Below, one piece after another: positions 53,476-62,727 of a stretch of DNA of 64,000 nt. Each line of letters starts with the position of its first letter. Within the stretch, counting starts at the first letter, position 1. Both the position numbers and the translations under genes were made by a program. Source of the stretch: Anaerobiospirillum thomasii (GTDB lineage: Bacteria; Pseudomonadota; Gammaproteobacteria; Enterobacterales; Succinivibrionaceae); the NCBI RefSeq assembly GCF_900445255.1, contig NZ_UAPU01000007.1, positions 161,001 to 225,000 on the forward strand. Direction: 5' to 3'. The notes under the pieces were generated by a model. It did no database searches, had not been told where the DNA came from, and worked only from the letters and a program-made list of their open reading frames with translations.

Positions 53476-55059
53476 TTACTGCCTGAAAATCTGTTTTGCC
53501 ACATCATCTTCAACGTATGATAAAGCCTTAATCGCCATGAGGTGTGATTTTGGAACAAAGAGATCCTCAGGAACTCTCTGTCCATCAGTCGCATAGGTCA
53601 AAGGCAGTTTCTGTTTAATAGAGAGCGATATCGCATCTCCAAGACTCTGCGACTCATCCACCTTGGTCAATATCAGTCCACTGATACCTATTGGCGAAAA
53701 ATGATTATAAGCCTGTGTCAATACTCGTCTGTGAGCAGTTGCCGGCAACACCAGATAGTGCTTTAGCTTTAAACTGGACTGCATCTTCAGCTGAGCAATT
53801 TGCGTGCCAAAACGTTCATCTTTAAGTCCAACACCTGCTGTATCAACAAGCACCAGAGATTTATCTCTTAAAGTGTATAAAATCTCAGGTAATTCATTTA
53901 ATGACTTAACAGCAAAAGCGGCGCAGCCCATAATACGGCCATAGGTCTTAACCTGCTCAAAGGCGCCAATACGATAATGATCTGCTGTCACAATAGCAAG
54001 TCTGTCTGGCCCATAGCGCATCACAAATCGGGCTGCGATTTTTGCAAGTGTAGTGGTTTTCCCCACACCTGCAGGGCCTATCAGGGACACAACTCCACCC
54101 TGCTTTACTATTTCATCATTACCGACAATAATCTTTTTCTCTAAAATATCTGAAAGCTCGCGCCAGGCAAAATTGAATGAGGCGTCCACACTGACCTTAG
54201 ATACAAGCTCTGATGACAGATCCTGATCAAAGCCTGCAGAGACCAGCAGTCTCTCAATCATAGCACGTACCGGCTCCTGACGGTTTCTGCTCTCTTGCAT
54301 CAAACCTGCAAGCTCAAACTGCAGAAGCTTTCTGATAACCTGAACTTCCTCAGCTACAGCCTGAATATTGGTGTCGTCAATCTGAGGGTTCTTGTCTCTG
54401 TAGGTATCAATGCCACTTTCATTTTCATGCTGCTCTTTTTCAAGCTTGGTACGTGACTTTTTAAACAGAGAATCAAATTCTGAATTTTCAGACAAAGAAG
54501 GAGGAGGCTCCTGAAATGGAGATCCTGCAACTGTTTTTTGACTTGCGGCCCCATCTGCTGTTTTTTTGGCGTCATTTTGCTGACGCTCAAGTATTTCTAC
54601 AAGAGAATTGGCAAATTTGTCTGTTCTATCGTTTTTAACATTAGGTGCATTGCGTACAGAATCTAAAAATGCATCAAGTGAATTATCCTCTTCACTTACA
54701 TCCTGCTGTCTTGCATTCTTTAAACTCTCAAGTGAGGCATTGATGTCGTCCAAGGCACGTGTAGCACCTGCACTAGATATAGAGACGCTGTCATCAGCCA
54801 GAACCTTTCTGCTTTCTCGTCTGGCTTTGGCCATTTTAAGGATCTGCTCAAGACTTTCTCTGTCCTTGAGCATATCATTTCTCTGTACCTGCTTTACCTT
54901 CTGAGTCAGGCTGTCATTGATAGTTGATACACCTGCAACAATCTCTACACCATCATCAATACGTTTGTTAGACATGATGACTGCATCAGGGCCCAGCTCA
55001 TCTTTAATCTTAACAAGGGCCTCGCGCATATCCTTGGCAACAAAGCGTTTTAATTTCAT
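53476..55059 (-). CDS. flhF: Flagellar placement GTPase FlhF
   Basis: SRP-type GTPase of 527 residues that marks the cell pole for flagellum assembly. N-terminal basic B domain (~1-100, MKLKRFVAKDMREALVKI), a variable linker (~100-235), N and G domains (from ~260) with GPAGVGKTTTLAKIA, LAIVTADHYRIGAFEQ, LVDTAGVG and LTKVDES. Longer than most FlhF because of the linker. AGAGG precedes the ATG. It is separated from flhA by 236 bp. Confidence 0.95.
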   Translation of the reverse strand: MKLKRFVAKDMREALVKIKDELGPDAVIMSNKRIDDGVEIVAGVSTINDSLTQKVKQVQRNDMLKDRESLEQILKMAKARRESRKVLADDSVSISSAGATRALDDINASLESLKNARQQDVSEEDNSLDAFLDSVRNAPNVKNDRTDKFANSLVEILERQQNDAKKTADGAASQKTVAGSPFQEPPPSLSENSEFDSLFKKSRTKLEKEQHENESGIDTYRDKNPQIDDTNIQAVAEEVQVIRKLLQFELAGLMQESRNRQEPVRAMIERLLVSAGFDQDLSSELVSKVSVDASFNFAWRELSDILEKKIIVGNDEIVKQGGVVSLIGPAGVGKTTTLAKIAARFVMRYGPDRLAIVTADHYRIGAFEQVKTYGRIMGCAAFAVKSLNELPEILYTLRDKSLVLVDTAGVGLKDERFGTQIAQLKMQSSLKLKHYLVLPATAHRRVLTQAYNHFSPIGISGLILTKVDESQSLGDAISLSIKQKLPLTYATDGQRVPEDLFVPKSHLMAIKALSYVEDDVAKQIFRQ

Positions 55060-55243
55060 ACAACCTCTTTTTATGCACTTAATTGATGATGCAACAGTAG
55101 ACTTATACAGACCTTAGCATCTTTAACAAAGAGTAAAAAAACATGCTTCCATATTTATAATATTATATTTTTATTTAAAAAACATTAATTTAAATCTAAA
55201 AATATGGCAAAGGCCTGTCAATCCGTCAATTATACATTATTTT

Positions 55244-55296
55244 GAGCGCGCTTGATAATACGACTTTCCAACTTTAAATTATTATCAACTGCGCTC
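55244..55296. repeat. Inverted repeat at the flhA 3' end
   Basis: Arms 55244-55260 (GAGCGCGCTTGATAATA) and 55280-55296 are complementary at 15 of 17 positions around a 19-nt loop. One arm overlaps the flhA stop codon. No T run follows on either strand, so it is not a classical terminator; it could stabilise the transcript or control read-through into flhF. Confidence 0.6.
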
Positions 55297-57503
55297 TACT
55301 GGCTAATCTGACCCTGATTCTGATTATTACCGATAACCGATACAATCTTAATCTGTTTGTCATCAGGAATTTCCTGATAGGACAGCACTCTAAGACCAGG
55401 TATAGTATTTTTAACAAAGCGCGAGAGAGTCTGACGCAATATACCAGATGTCAGCAGAATGGCAGGCTCACCAGCAAGCTCCTGATTCTCTGTAGCCTCG
55501 GCAAGTGAGTGCTGCATTCTATCTGCAAGTCCTGGCTCTATACCCACACCCTCGGCTCCGCCGGTCTCAAGTGACTTGTGCAGTACACGCTCAAGATCAG
55601 GAGCCAGAGTAATAACAGGAATAACCATCTCGCCACCTGCAATATCCTGAATGATAAGACGGCGCAGACCAATACGGCAGGCCGCTGTAAGCACTTCAGG
55701 ATCCTGACTCTTAGGACCGTATTCAACCAGGGTTTCAAGTATGGTACGCATATCGCGTACAGGTACACCCTCGTTGAGCAGATTCTGCATAATCTTGGTT
55801 AAAAGACCAAGGCTTACCACACCTGGAATCAGACCGTTTACAAGCTTAGGCTGACTCTTGGCCACAATATCGAGAATATTCTGTACCTCTTCCTGACCTA
55901 AAAGTGAGGCACAGTTGTTGGCCAGCACCTGTGATAGGTGGGTTGCAATAACTGTAGAGCAATCAACTACTGTATAGCCAAGGCCCAGCGCTCTGTCATT
56001 GTCCTGTTTTGCAATCCATACAGCCTCAAGACCAAAGGCTGGATCCTGTGTCTTGATACCTGCAATATCACCAAATACCTGCCCTGGATTGATGGCCATA
56101 TCTCTGTCAGGCTGAATCTCAGCCTCACCAAAGGTAACACCCATAAGGGTAATACGATAATAGTTAGGACCTAAATCAAGATTGTCACGAATATGTACAG
56201 GTGGAATCAAAAAGCCCAAATCCTGAGAGAGCTTCTTACGCACACCTTTAACACGGGATAGAAGCTCGCCGCTCTGACCCTTGTCAACCATAGGAATAAG
56301 TCTGTAGCCCACCTCAAGGCCGATGACGTCAACCTCAGAAACATCATCCCATGAGAGCTCCTTTAGATCTGGACTTGGCTCTGTAGGCACAATCTCGGCA
56401 GTAGACTCTGATTCCTTGGCTTTTTCCTGACGGCGTTTTATAAACAGACCTATAAGACCGCAGACTGCGGATAAAGTTAAAAAGGCAAAGGTTGGCATGC
56501 CTGGCACTATACCCATGACAAAGAGTACAAAAGATACAATGTACAGTGTCTTAGGCTCGGCTGAAAGCTCGGCTACAACCTGCTGACCCATTTCCTTTTC
56601 AGTACCGGTCTGACGAGTTACGATAATAGCTGCAGCTACTGATAAGAGCAGAGCAGGAATCTGAGCTACAAGACCGTCACCGATGGATAGGATGGTATAA
56701 ATTCTTGCTGACTCTGAAACAGGCAGACCATGCTGCACGCTGCCTATGATGATGCCACCGATGATATTAATAAAGAGAATTAAAATACCGGCAATGGCGT
56801 CGCCCTTTACGAACTTTGAAGCACCGTCCATGGAGCCGTAGAAGTCAGCCTCACGAGTTACCTCGGCACGGCGGGCCTTGGCCTGCTCCTGATTGATTAA
56901 ACCTGCATTAAGATCTGCGTCGATAGCCATCTGTTTGCCAGGCATAGCATCGAGAGTAAATCTTGCAGACACTTCAGAAATACGGCCGGCACCTTTGGTT
57001 ACTACCACGAAGTTGATAATAACGAGAATGGAGAAGACTATGATACCTACAGTGTAGCTGCCTCCCATTACCACATGACCAAAGGATTCAATAACTTTAC
57101 CTGCAGCTGCTGTACCATCCTGACCGTGCAACAGAATCACACGGGTTGAGGCAACGTTCAGAGCCAGACGTAAAATGGTGGTTAAAAGAATAACTGATGG
57201 AAAAGAGCCAAAATCAAGAGGCTTTTTAGCATAGATAGACACTAAAAGCACAACCATTGACAGTGCAATGTTAAAGGAGAAAAGCATATCAAGCAGTGTC
57301 GGTGGCATAGGCAGAGTAACCATCGACAGACAGGCTAAAACTAAAACCGGTGTACCCAGTTTTAACATGCGGGCCCTTCTGTAGGCGGTGGAGCCAATAG
57401 CCAGTCCTTTGGCAACCTTAGGGTTTGACTGAGCTTTGCCATAGAGATCCGCAACAGCCTGCGGAACCTTCATTTTTGCTTTTATACTGTCAAGTAATGC
57501 CAC
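55296..57503 (-). CDS. flhA: Flagellar export gate protein FlhA
   Basis: Membrane component of the flagellar type III export gate, 735 residues. GTG start at 57503. The N-terminal half has eight membrane segments and the FHIPEP signature region (RFTLDAMPGKQMAIDADLNAG-type stretch, here KQMAIDADLNAGLINQEQA); the C-terminal cytoplasmic domain follows from ~345. An N-terminal extension of ~45 residues before the first membrane segment makes it a little longer than Salmonella FlhA (692). Intact. It is the most upstream gene of the minus-strand flagellar run here; flhB is not in the window. Confidence 0.96.
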   Translation of the reverse strand: MALLDSIKAKMKVPQAVADLYGKAQSNPKVAKGLAIGSTAYRRARMLKLGTPVLVLACLSMVTLPMPPTLLDMLFSFNIALSMVVLLVSIYAKKPLDFGSFPSVILLTTILRLALNVASTRVILLHGQDGTAAAGKVIESFGHVVMGGSYTVGIIVFSILVIINFVVVTKGAGRISEVSARFTLDAMPGKQMAIDADLNAGLINQEQAKARRAEVTREADFYGSMDGASKFVKGDAIAGILILFINIIGGIIIGSVQHGLPVSESARIYTILSIGDGLVAQIPALLLSVAAAIIVTRQTGTEKEMGQQVVAELSAEPKTLYIVSFVLFVMGIVPGMPTFAFLTLSAVCGLIGLFIKRRQEKAKESESTAEIVPTEPSPDLKELSWDDVSEVDVIGLEVGYRLIPMVDKGQSGELLSRVKGVRKKLSQDLGFLIPPVHIRDNLDLGPNYYRITLMGVTFGEAEIQPDRDMAINPGQVFGDIAGIKTQDPAFGLEAVWIAKQDNDRALGLGYTVVDCSTVIATHLSQVLANNCASLLGQEEVQNILDIVAKSQPKLVNGLIPGVVSLGLLTKIMQNLLNEGVPVRDMRTILETLVEYGPKSQDPEVLTAACRIGLRRLIIQDIAGGEMVIPVITLAPDLERVLHKSLETGGAEGVGIEPGLADRMQHSLAEATENQELAGEPAILLTSGILRQTLSRFVKNTIPGLRVLSYQEIPDDKQIKIVSVIGNNQNQGQISQ

Positions 57504-57566
57504 GTTATAATCTCGTTACTATACTGCTTTATTAAACTGTGTATTTTTATGCAAATTTAATGCCAT

Positions 57567-57890
57567 TTAGGCAAATATTTCATCAAACTGTCGTAGTATG
57601 TCAATAAGGCTTCTGTATTCACCCCACTGACCTCTGTAGTACTCAACAGCCATAGGATAGATCTGCACGCTGCCAGGCAGCTCCAGCTTATCATCTATAA
57701 TCTGATGCATTTTTTTTATAAGTATATATTCAAGCCACTGATGAAACTCAAGTGTGTCAATGCAAAATGGCTCTTTGGAATTTAAAGCACTCTCATGAGG
57801 TCGTCTCTCATCGCCTCCCCACATATCTCTGTCTTTTAACTCCAGCTCAAGCTTTAGAAGAATATCTTTTATTTTCTGTTCTTTTGTCAT
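57567..57890 (-). CDS. yqcC: YqcC-family protein (DUF446)
   Basis: Small soluble protein of 107 residues. The ATG at 57890 aligns with the start of E. coli YqcC; an in-frame GTG at 57899 overlaps the ruvX stop codon and is an alternative. LEFHQWLEYILIKKMHQIID and the conserved ending DEIFA fit the family (LEPLEWLQW and LDALFA in E. coli). Function unknown. Translation is probably coupled to ruvX. Confidence 0.82.
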   Translation of the reverse strand: MTKEQKIKDILLKLELELKDRDMWGGDERRPHESALNSKEPFCIDTLEFHQWLEYILIKKMHQIIDDKLELPGSVQIYPMAVEYYRGQWGEYRSLIDILRQFDEIFA

Positions 57891-57895
57891 AATAA

Positions 57896-58315
57896 TCACA
57901 AACTGTCAAAGTAAGACTGTAAAATTACAGCTGCAGCCATTGCATCGACATTGTCCTTTTTCTTAAGCCCCTTAAAACCATGAGCACTAAAGAGTATGTC
58001 TTTGGCCTCACATGAGCTCAAGCGCTCATCTAAAAAGAAAACCCTGACTTTATAGTTGTTTGCAAGACGATTGCCGAATTTGCGCGCCCTAAAGGACATA
58101 TCCTGCATGCTTCCATCCATATTAAGCGGCATGCCAACTACAATATGCACAGGCCTGTATTCATCAAACAGACGATCAAGCTCATCCTTTTTAGCAATAC
58201 CGTCTTTGGCCTTTAGCGCTTTGAGCGCACTGGCCTGTTTTAAAGTCAGTGTTCCTATAGCCACACCTATATGGTTTAAACCAAAGTCAAAACCTAAAAT
58301 CAGATCTGATGCCAT
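57896..58315 (-). CDS. ruvX: Putative Holliday junction resolvase RuvX/YqgF
   Basis: RNase H-fold nuclease of 139 residues linked to 16S rRNA 5' processing and recombination. LGFDFGLNHIGVAIG (first catalytic Asp), VVGMPLNMDGS, FFLDERLSS (Glu) and DNVDAMAAAVILQSYFD (second Asp) match the family. Its ATG overlaps the stop of the DnaC-like gene, and its stop overlaps the start region of yqcC, so the three form a coupled operon. Confidence 0.92.
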   Translation of the reverse strand: MASDLILGFDFGLNHIGVAIGTLTLKQASALKALKAKDGIAKKDELDRLFDEYRPVHIVVGMPLNMDGSMQDMSFRARKFGNRLANNYKVRVFFLDERLSSCEAKDILFSAHGFKGLKKKDNVDAMAAAVILQSYFDSL

Positions 58316-59100
58316 TACATTAGCCTTCTGCCGTTGATTACTATAGGCTGACGGCGTGATGCACCAAAGAGCTCTGCTGCAATTACCGAGTATTCTTTTA
58401 TAGACTCATAGCAGAAATTACCAATAGAGGCATGTAGCTGCATAAAGATAATCTGCGTGGTAATCACCAACGGCAGTCGGCGCTGATAGCGTATACGCAG
58501 AAGTTTACCTAATATATCCTGATCAAACTGCGAGAGCTGCTCTCTGTTGGTACAGACACCATCTATAATTAAAAGCGAGCATGAGCACAGATCTTCCCAT
58601 CTGCTGTCACGGCTGATGCGTTCCTCGCGCAGCTCATTTGAATTGTACAGACAGGACTTCCTTATATCATCCATAGAGACAATATTTACTATATGTCCGT
58701 GCAATTCAAGCCACTTGTTGGCAATAGCATGGCAGATAACAGTTTTACCTGTACCCTCGGCACCGCGTATTAAAAAACATGGCGGCATCTCAGATGCTGC
58801 AAGATAGCAAAAGCTGTTGGCCATTTCAATGGCCTGACGGTTAAGTTCATCACGTACAATGGTCTCAAAGGTATAACGGCCGTCAATCAGTCCTTCTTTA
58901 TGAATGGTGTTAATCCAGTTTTTGCGTTTTAAACGTTTCTGCTCTTCAATTTCCCTGGCGGCAAGAGCAGCTTCTCTTGCGCGCATAGTTTTAAGATCAA
59001 CAGGTGTTGTCTTGACCTCATCAAACTTCATATTTGACAGCTCTTCTATAACTTTTTTCAGGTCATCAAAGGCAGGTTTTAATCCAGATCTCTTATCCAT
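58315..59100 (-). CDS. DnaC/IstB-like AAA ATPase, possible helicase loader
   Basis: AAA+ protein of 261 residues with an N-terminal charged helical region (~1-70) and an ATPase core. Walker A is RGAEGTGKT (~112-120) and Walker B is LLIIDGV (~176-182), where the usual catalytic Glu after Asp180 is replaced by Gly181. NFCYESIKEYSVI and AAELFGASRRQPIVINGRR resemble the C-terminus of DnaC (arginine-finger and closing region). AGGAT precedes the ATG. The likely role is loading of DnaB helicase, but the missing Glu suggests altered ATP hydrolysis. There is no adjacent DnaT or transposase, so an IstB role is less likely. Confidence 0.75.
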   Translation of the reverse strand: MDKRSGLKPAFDDLKKVIEELSNMKFDEVKTTPVDLKTMRAREAALAAREIEEQKRLKRKNWINTIHKEGLIDGRYTFETIVRDELNRQAIEMANSFCYLAASEMPPCFLIRGAEGTGKTVICHAIANKWLELHGHIVNIVSMDDIRKSCLYNSNELREERISRDSRWEDLCSCSLLIIDGVCTNREQLSQFDQDILGKLLRIRYQRRLPLVITTQIIFMQLHASIGNFCYESIKEYSVIAAELFGASRRQPIVINGRRLM

Positions 59101-59295
59101 AAGCCATCCTACTTTAATACGCTCCTAATTTTACAGTAAAACTAAGGCAATGACAAAATAGAGCGTAAAATGTTGCTCCTATATAATAAATTGATGCGCA
59201 GTATCATCAAAAGGAGTAAAATGCTACAAATTTTTCACCTGGATAATACTAATTGTCTGTTTCCAGCTTCTTACAATCTTTCCGGAAATAAAATT

Positions 59296-59886
59296 ATGGC
59301 CCACACAAGCGCTCCTTTTATTCCTCTTGTAGAAAAAATCAAAGCCGAAGGTAAAAGTCTTGAAGGCGGTATTCTCAAGGTAGACGGTTTTATCAATCAT
59401 CAGCTTGATCCTAATCTTTTAAAGGATATGAGTGTTGAATTTGTAAAGCGTTTTGCCCATGAAGAGATCACCAAGGTTTTAACCATTGAGGCCTCAGGCA
59501 TAGCCCCTGCCGTGGTGCTAGGTCTGCTGCTCAACGTACCTGTGGTTTTTGCCAAAAAGAAAAAGCCTTCCACCATGGAAAATATGCTGGTGACCGAGGT
59601 GTATTCATTTACCAAGCAGCGTGCCTATCAGGTCTGTGTCAGCTCAGAGTTTTTATGCAAAGGCGATAAAGTGCTCTTTGTTGATGACTTCCTGGCCAAT
59701 GGCAATGCCGCCCGCGGTATTATTGATCTTATCGATATGGCAGGAGCTTCACTTGTAGGTATGGGCTTTTTAATTGAAAAGTCTTTCCAGCATGGAGGTG
59801 ACTATCTGCGTGAGAAGAATATACATGTAGAGTCCCTTGCCATTATTGACAGCCTTGATAACTGTCAGATCACCATAAGAGAATAA
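59296..59886 (+). CDS. xpt: Xanthine phosphoribosyltransferase
   Basis: Purine salvage enzyme that converts xanthine and PRPP to XMP; 196 residues. The ATG at 59296 is selected because the homologous region begins just after it; a longer in-frame extension to 59170 is unlike the family. [47 protein letters not shown] and the PRPP loop [16 protein letters not shown] are diagnostic. The permease for its substrate follows by 2 bp. Confidence 0.93.
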   Translation: MAHTSAPFIPLVEKIKAEGKSLEGGILKVDGFINHQLDPNLLKDMSVEFVKRFAHEEITKVLTIEASGIAPAVVLGLLLNVPVVFAKKKKPSTMENMLVTEVYSFTKQRAYQVCVSSEFLCKGDKVLFVDDFLANGNAARGIIDLIDMAGASLVGMGFLIEKSFQHGGDYLREKNIHVESLAIIDSLDNCQITIRE

Positions 59887-59888
59887 TA

Positions 59889-61250
59889 ATGTCACACATT
59901 AAATTAAATCCTGACTCCAAGCTTGAGGTTGATGAAAAGAGAGATAAAAGCGATCTTATCTATGGACTTGATGATGTACCTCCTTTAAGAGATACGCTCT
60001 TTGCTGCCATTCAGCATCTGCTGGCTATTTTCGTAGCCATCATTACCCCTCCTCTTATTATTGCAGGATCCTTGAAGCTTGATCTTGAGACCACAGGCTT
60101 TTTAGTATCTATGGCTCTGTTTGCCTCTGGTATATCAACCTTCATTCAGTGTCGCAGGGTTGGTCCTATAGGCTGTGGACTTTTGTGTATTCAGGGTACA
60201 AGCTTTTCCTTTATATCTCCTATTATTGCAGCTGGCATGACCGGCGGTCTGTCTGTTATCTTCGGAGCCACCATTGCTGGCTCTGCCGTTGAGATGGTGC
60301 TTTCACGTCTTTTAAAATATACAAGACGTATTATTACACCTTTAGTCTCAGGCATTGTTGTAACCATGATAGGTCTGAGCCTCATCAAGGTTGGTGTTAT
60401 TGCCTGCGGTGGTGGTTTTAATGCCATGCAGGATGGTTCCTTTGGCTCTTTAAAGAACCTGGCCCTTGCCGGCATGGTGGTTGGCATTATTCTATTCTTT
60501 AACAGAAGCTCAAATAAATACCTTCGCATGAGCTCAATTGTGCTTGGTATTGCATCAGGCTATTTTGTCTCATGGGTTTTAGGTCTGGTGAATTTCTCAG
60601 CTGTTGATACCTATGGCGGTCTTAATGTACCTGTTCCATTTAAATATGGTATTGACTTTGAGTTCTCTGCAATCTTTGCTTTAGGTATTGTCTATCTCAT
60701 TACAGCTATTGAAGCCTATGGCGATGTTACAGCAAACTCTTTGATCTCAGGTCAGCCGCTTGAGGGTGAGAAGTTTCATAAAAGAGCATCAGGCGGTATT
60801 TTAGCTGACGGCTTTAACTCAATGGTAGCAGGTTGTCTCAACTCCTTTCCAAACTCAATCTTTGCCCAGAATAACGGCATGATTCAGCTTACAGGTGTTG
60901 CAAGCCGCTATGTAGGTTATTTTATTGCATTGTTCTTACTGCTTTTAGGTCTCTTCCCTGCTGTAGGTCTTGTGTTCTCTCTTATGCCAGAGCCTGTGCT
61001 TGGCGGTGCTACACTGCTTATGTTTGGAACAGTTGCAGCCTCTGGTATCAAGATTATTTCCCATCAGAATATAAACAGAAAGGCTATGCTCGTTATGGGT
61101 CTTAGCTTCTCTTTTGGCCTTAGTGTGGAACTGGTGCCTGATATCTTAAATCACATGCCTGATATGATTAAGGGAATTTTTGCATCAGGTATTACAACTG
61201 GCGGTATTACTGCAATTCTTGCCAATCTTTTAATCAGAATTAAAGATTAG
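59889..61250 (+). CDS. pbuX: Xanthine permease (nucleobase:cation symporter-2)
   Basis: Inner-membrane uptake protein of 453 residues, about 13-14 hydrophobic segments. GCGLLCIQGTSFSFISP, ATIAGSAVEM, AIEAYGDVTANSLISGQ and NSFPNSIFAQNNGMIQLTGVASR (key part FAQNNGMIQLTGVASR) are NCS2 signatures, and the pairing with xpt points to xanthine rather than uracil. GAGAAT lies before the ATG. Confidence 0.92.
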   Translation: MSHIKLNPDSKLEVDEKRDKSDLIYGLDDVPPLRDTLFAAIQHLLAIFVAIITPPLIIAGSLKLDLETTGFLVSMALFASGISTFIQCRRVGPIGCGLLCIQGTSFSFISPIIAAGMTGGLSVIFGATIAGSAVEMVLSRLLKYTRRIITPLVSGIVVTMIGLSLIKVGVIACGGGFNAMQDGSFGSLKNLALAGMVVGIILFFNRSSNKYLRMSSIVLGIASGYFVSWVLGLVNFSAVDTYGGLNVPVPFKYGIDFEFSAIFALGIVYLITAIEAYGDVTANSLISGQPLEGEKFHKRASGGILADGFNSMVAGCLNSFPNSIFAQNNGMIQLTGVASRYVGYFIALFLLLLGLFPAVGLVFSLMPEPVLGGATLLMFGTVAASGIKIISHQNINRKAMLVMGLSFSFGLSVELVPDILNHMPDMIKGIFASGITTGGITAILANLLIRIKD

Positions 61251-61270
61251 AGCAAAATTTTAATACAAGA

Positions 61271-61308
61271 AAAGGCAGGATTTAGAAAAGTATTTCCTGC
61301 CTTTTTTT
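61271..61308 (+). terminator. Terminator of xpt-pbuX
   Basis: An AAAGGCAGGA stem (10 bp) with a 14-nt loop and a run of T. Confidence 0.88.
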
Positions 61309-61346
61309 ATACCTCAAATCAGATGATCTCGGCATTAGTTTAAGAG

Positions 61347-61372
61347 TTAAAAAAGGGAGACTGGCTCCCTTT
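61347..61372 (-). terminator. Terminator of the fourth flagellin
   Basis: A minus-strand AAAGGGAG/CTCCCTTT stem with a T run, 8 bp past the stop. Confidence 0.8.
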
Positions 61373-61380
61373 AACAGAAA

Positions 61381-62280
61381 CTAGCGTAGCAGTGATAAAG
61401 CCAGCTGCGGTCTTGAGTTGGCCTGTGTCAGCATGGAAGCTGCTGCCTGCTGAATGATGGTCTGCTGTGAGAGCTTGGCAGACTCTTCAGCAAAATCTGT
61501 ATCACGGATACGGGCACGGGCATCAGATACGTTCATAGAAACATTTGACTGATTACGGATTGATGATTCCATACGGTTCTGCATAGCGCCTAAGTGAGCG
61601 CGATGCTTATCAATGCCTGCAATGACTGAATCAATTGTAGTAATAGCAGCGGCTGCATGAGACTGTGAAGTCACAACAAATTGTGTCTTATCAAAACCAT
61701 GGTTGTCAGCGGTAAGATTTGCTGCTCCAACAGCTGTAGATGCAAACTTACTTAAAGTAAATCCAACACTAAATCCTGTCATCTGCAGAGTATCACCTTT
61801 GTAGGCTCCTACCTGAATTGTTATAACACCGCCAGACGCTACAATACTACCGGCTCCACTACCATTTAAAATAGTGTTACCACCAAATTTTGTCTGCTCT
61901 GCAATACGGGTAATCTCGTTTGACAGTTGAGTAACTTCCTGCTGAATAGCATCACGATCCTTTGCATTATTGGTTCCGTTTGATGACTGAACTGCTAAGG
62001 TACGAATACGCTGCAGCATATTTGTCATCTCATCCATGGCACCTTCCATGGTCTGAGCAAGAGCTATGCCGTCATTTGTATTGCGGTTACCCTGATTTAA
62101 GCCGTTGATCTGTGCTGTTAAACGATCAGAAATCTGCAGGCCAGCTGCATCATCCTTAGCTGAGTTGATACGCAGACCAGATGATAATCTCTGATAGGTT
62201 GTATTAAGATTATTGGTGGCATTGGTCAAATTGCGGTGACCATTGATTGAAGAAATATTGGTATTAACAAACAGGGCCAT
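61381..62280 (-). CDS. fliC: Flagellin (fourth, cysteine-free)
   Basis: Filament subunit of 299 residues. The D0/D1 ends are conserved (RLSSGLRINSAKDDAAGLQI; C-terminus NSRPQLALSLLR) but differ from the tandem trio in many positions. Thr68 and Glu128 stand where the others have cysteines (NRNTNDG, RIAEQTKFGG). The central part is short and different. Its promoter is a near-perfect sigma-28 type, unlike the trio. It is about 58 kb from the other copies and next to an rRNA operon. This may be the main or basal filament subunit, or one used at another position or time. Confidence 0.97.
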   Translation of the reverse strand: MALFVNTNISSINGHRNLTNATNNLNTTYQRLSSGLRINSAKDDAAGLQISDRLTAQINGLNQGNRNTNDGIALAQTMEGAMDEMTNMLQRIRTLAVQSSNGTNNAKDRDAIQQEVTQLSNEITRIAEQTKFGGNTILNGSGAGSIVASGGVITIQVGAYKGDTLQMTGFSVGFTLSKFASTAVGAANLTADNHGFDKTQFVVTSQSHAAAAITTIDSVIAGIDKHRAHLGAMQNRMESSIRNQSNVSMNVSDARARIRDTDFAEESAKLSQQTIIQQAAASMLTQANSRPQLALSLLR

Positions 62281-62321
62281 ATTTTTTCTCTCTTTAAAAT
62301 ATAATAGTATTAGTATATGTA

Positions 62322-62348
62322 TTATCGGCTACACAAATTGGTAATTTA
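62322..62348 (-). promoter_or_regulatory. Sigma-28 promoter of the fourth flagellin
   Basis: TAAA (62348-62345), 15-bp spacer, GCCGATAA (62329-62322): a full match to the sigma-28 consensus, about 40 bp before the start codon. The fliA gene at 52 kb encodes the matching sigma factor. Confidence 0.92.
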
Positions 62349-62482
62349 ACCTGTTATTTAAAATATTTGATATAAATTTACAAAGTTTTAAAAATAAGCA
62401 ATAGATCCCAAAAGGCAAAGTTCAGAGAGTCAGATCTTAATTGTTGGAAATGGAAGGATGAAATTATATATGTGCCAATAGC

Positions 62483-62525
62483 AAAAAAAGTCACCTCGGA
62501 TGAGATGGCTTCTTTTAAAAGGTGA
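62483..62525 (-). terminator. Terminator of the rRNA operon
   Basis: A minus-strand stem TCACCT/AGGTGA (62525-62520 with 62496-62491) encloses a structured loop and is followed by seven T residues, directly after 5S rRNA. Confidence 0.6.
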
Positions 62526-62642
62526 GCCTGGCGATGACCTACTCTCGCACAATCGTACGTTGCACTACCATCGGCGCAACTGCATTTCACTTCTGTGTTC
62601 GGAAAGGGAACAGGTGGTTCTACAGCACTATGGTCGCCAGAC
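62525..62642 (-). rRNA. rrf: 5S ribosomal RNA
   Basis: About 118 nt with the conserved ends (GTCTGGCGACC ... ATCGCCAGGC), the CCGAACACAGAAGTGAAA loop and GCGCCGATGGTAGT segment. Lies 3' of 23S rRNA, as usual. Ends are estimated to within a few bases. Confidence 0.95.
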
Positions 62643-62727
62643 AAATTCTGTAAAAAACTTATAACAAACTGATTTTTAACTCTTGAGTATAAAGAGGTCT
62701 TTAAATGTCCATGCCCTCCGGGGTTGT

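Noticed and set aside
58315..59100. IstB transposition helper reading of the DnaC-like gene
   Set aside because: No IstA-type transposase or inverted repeats nearby; the operon with ruvX points to a chromosomal housekeeping gene.
59101..59295. Purine riboswitch before xpt
   Set aside because: The gap is short and shared with a divergent gene, and the conserved purine-aptamer core could not be found.
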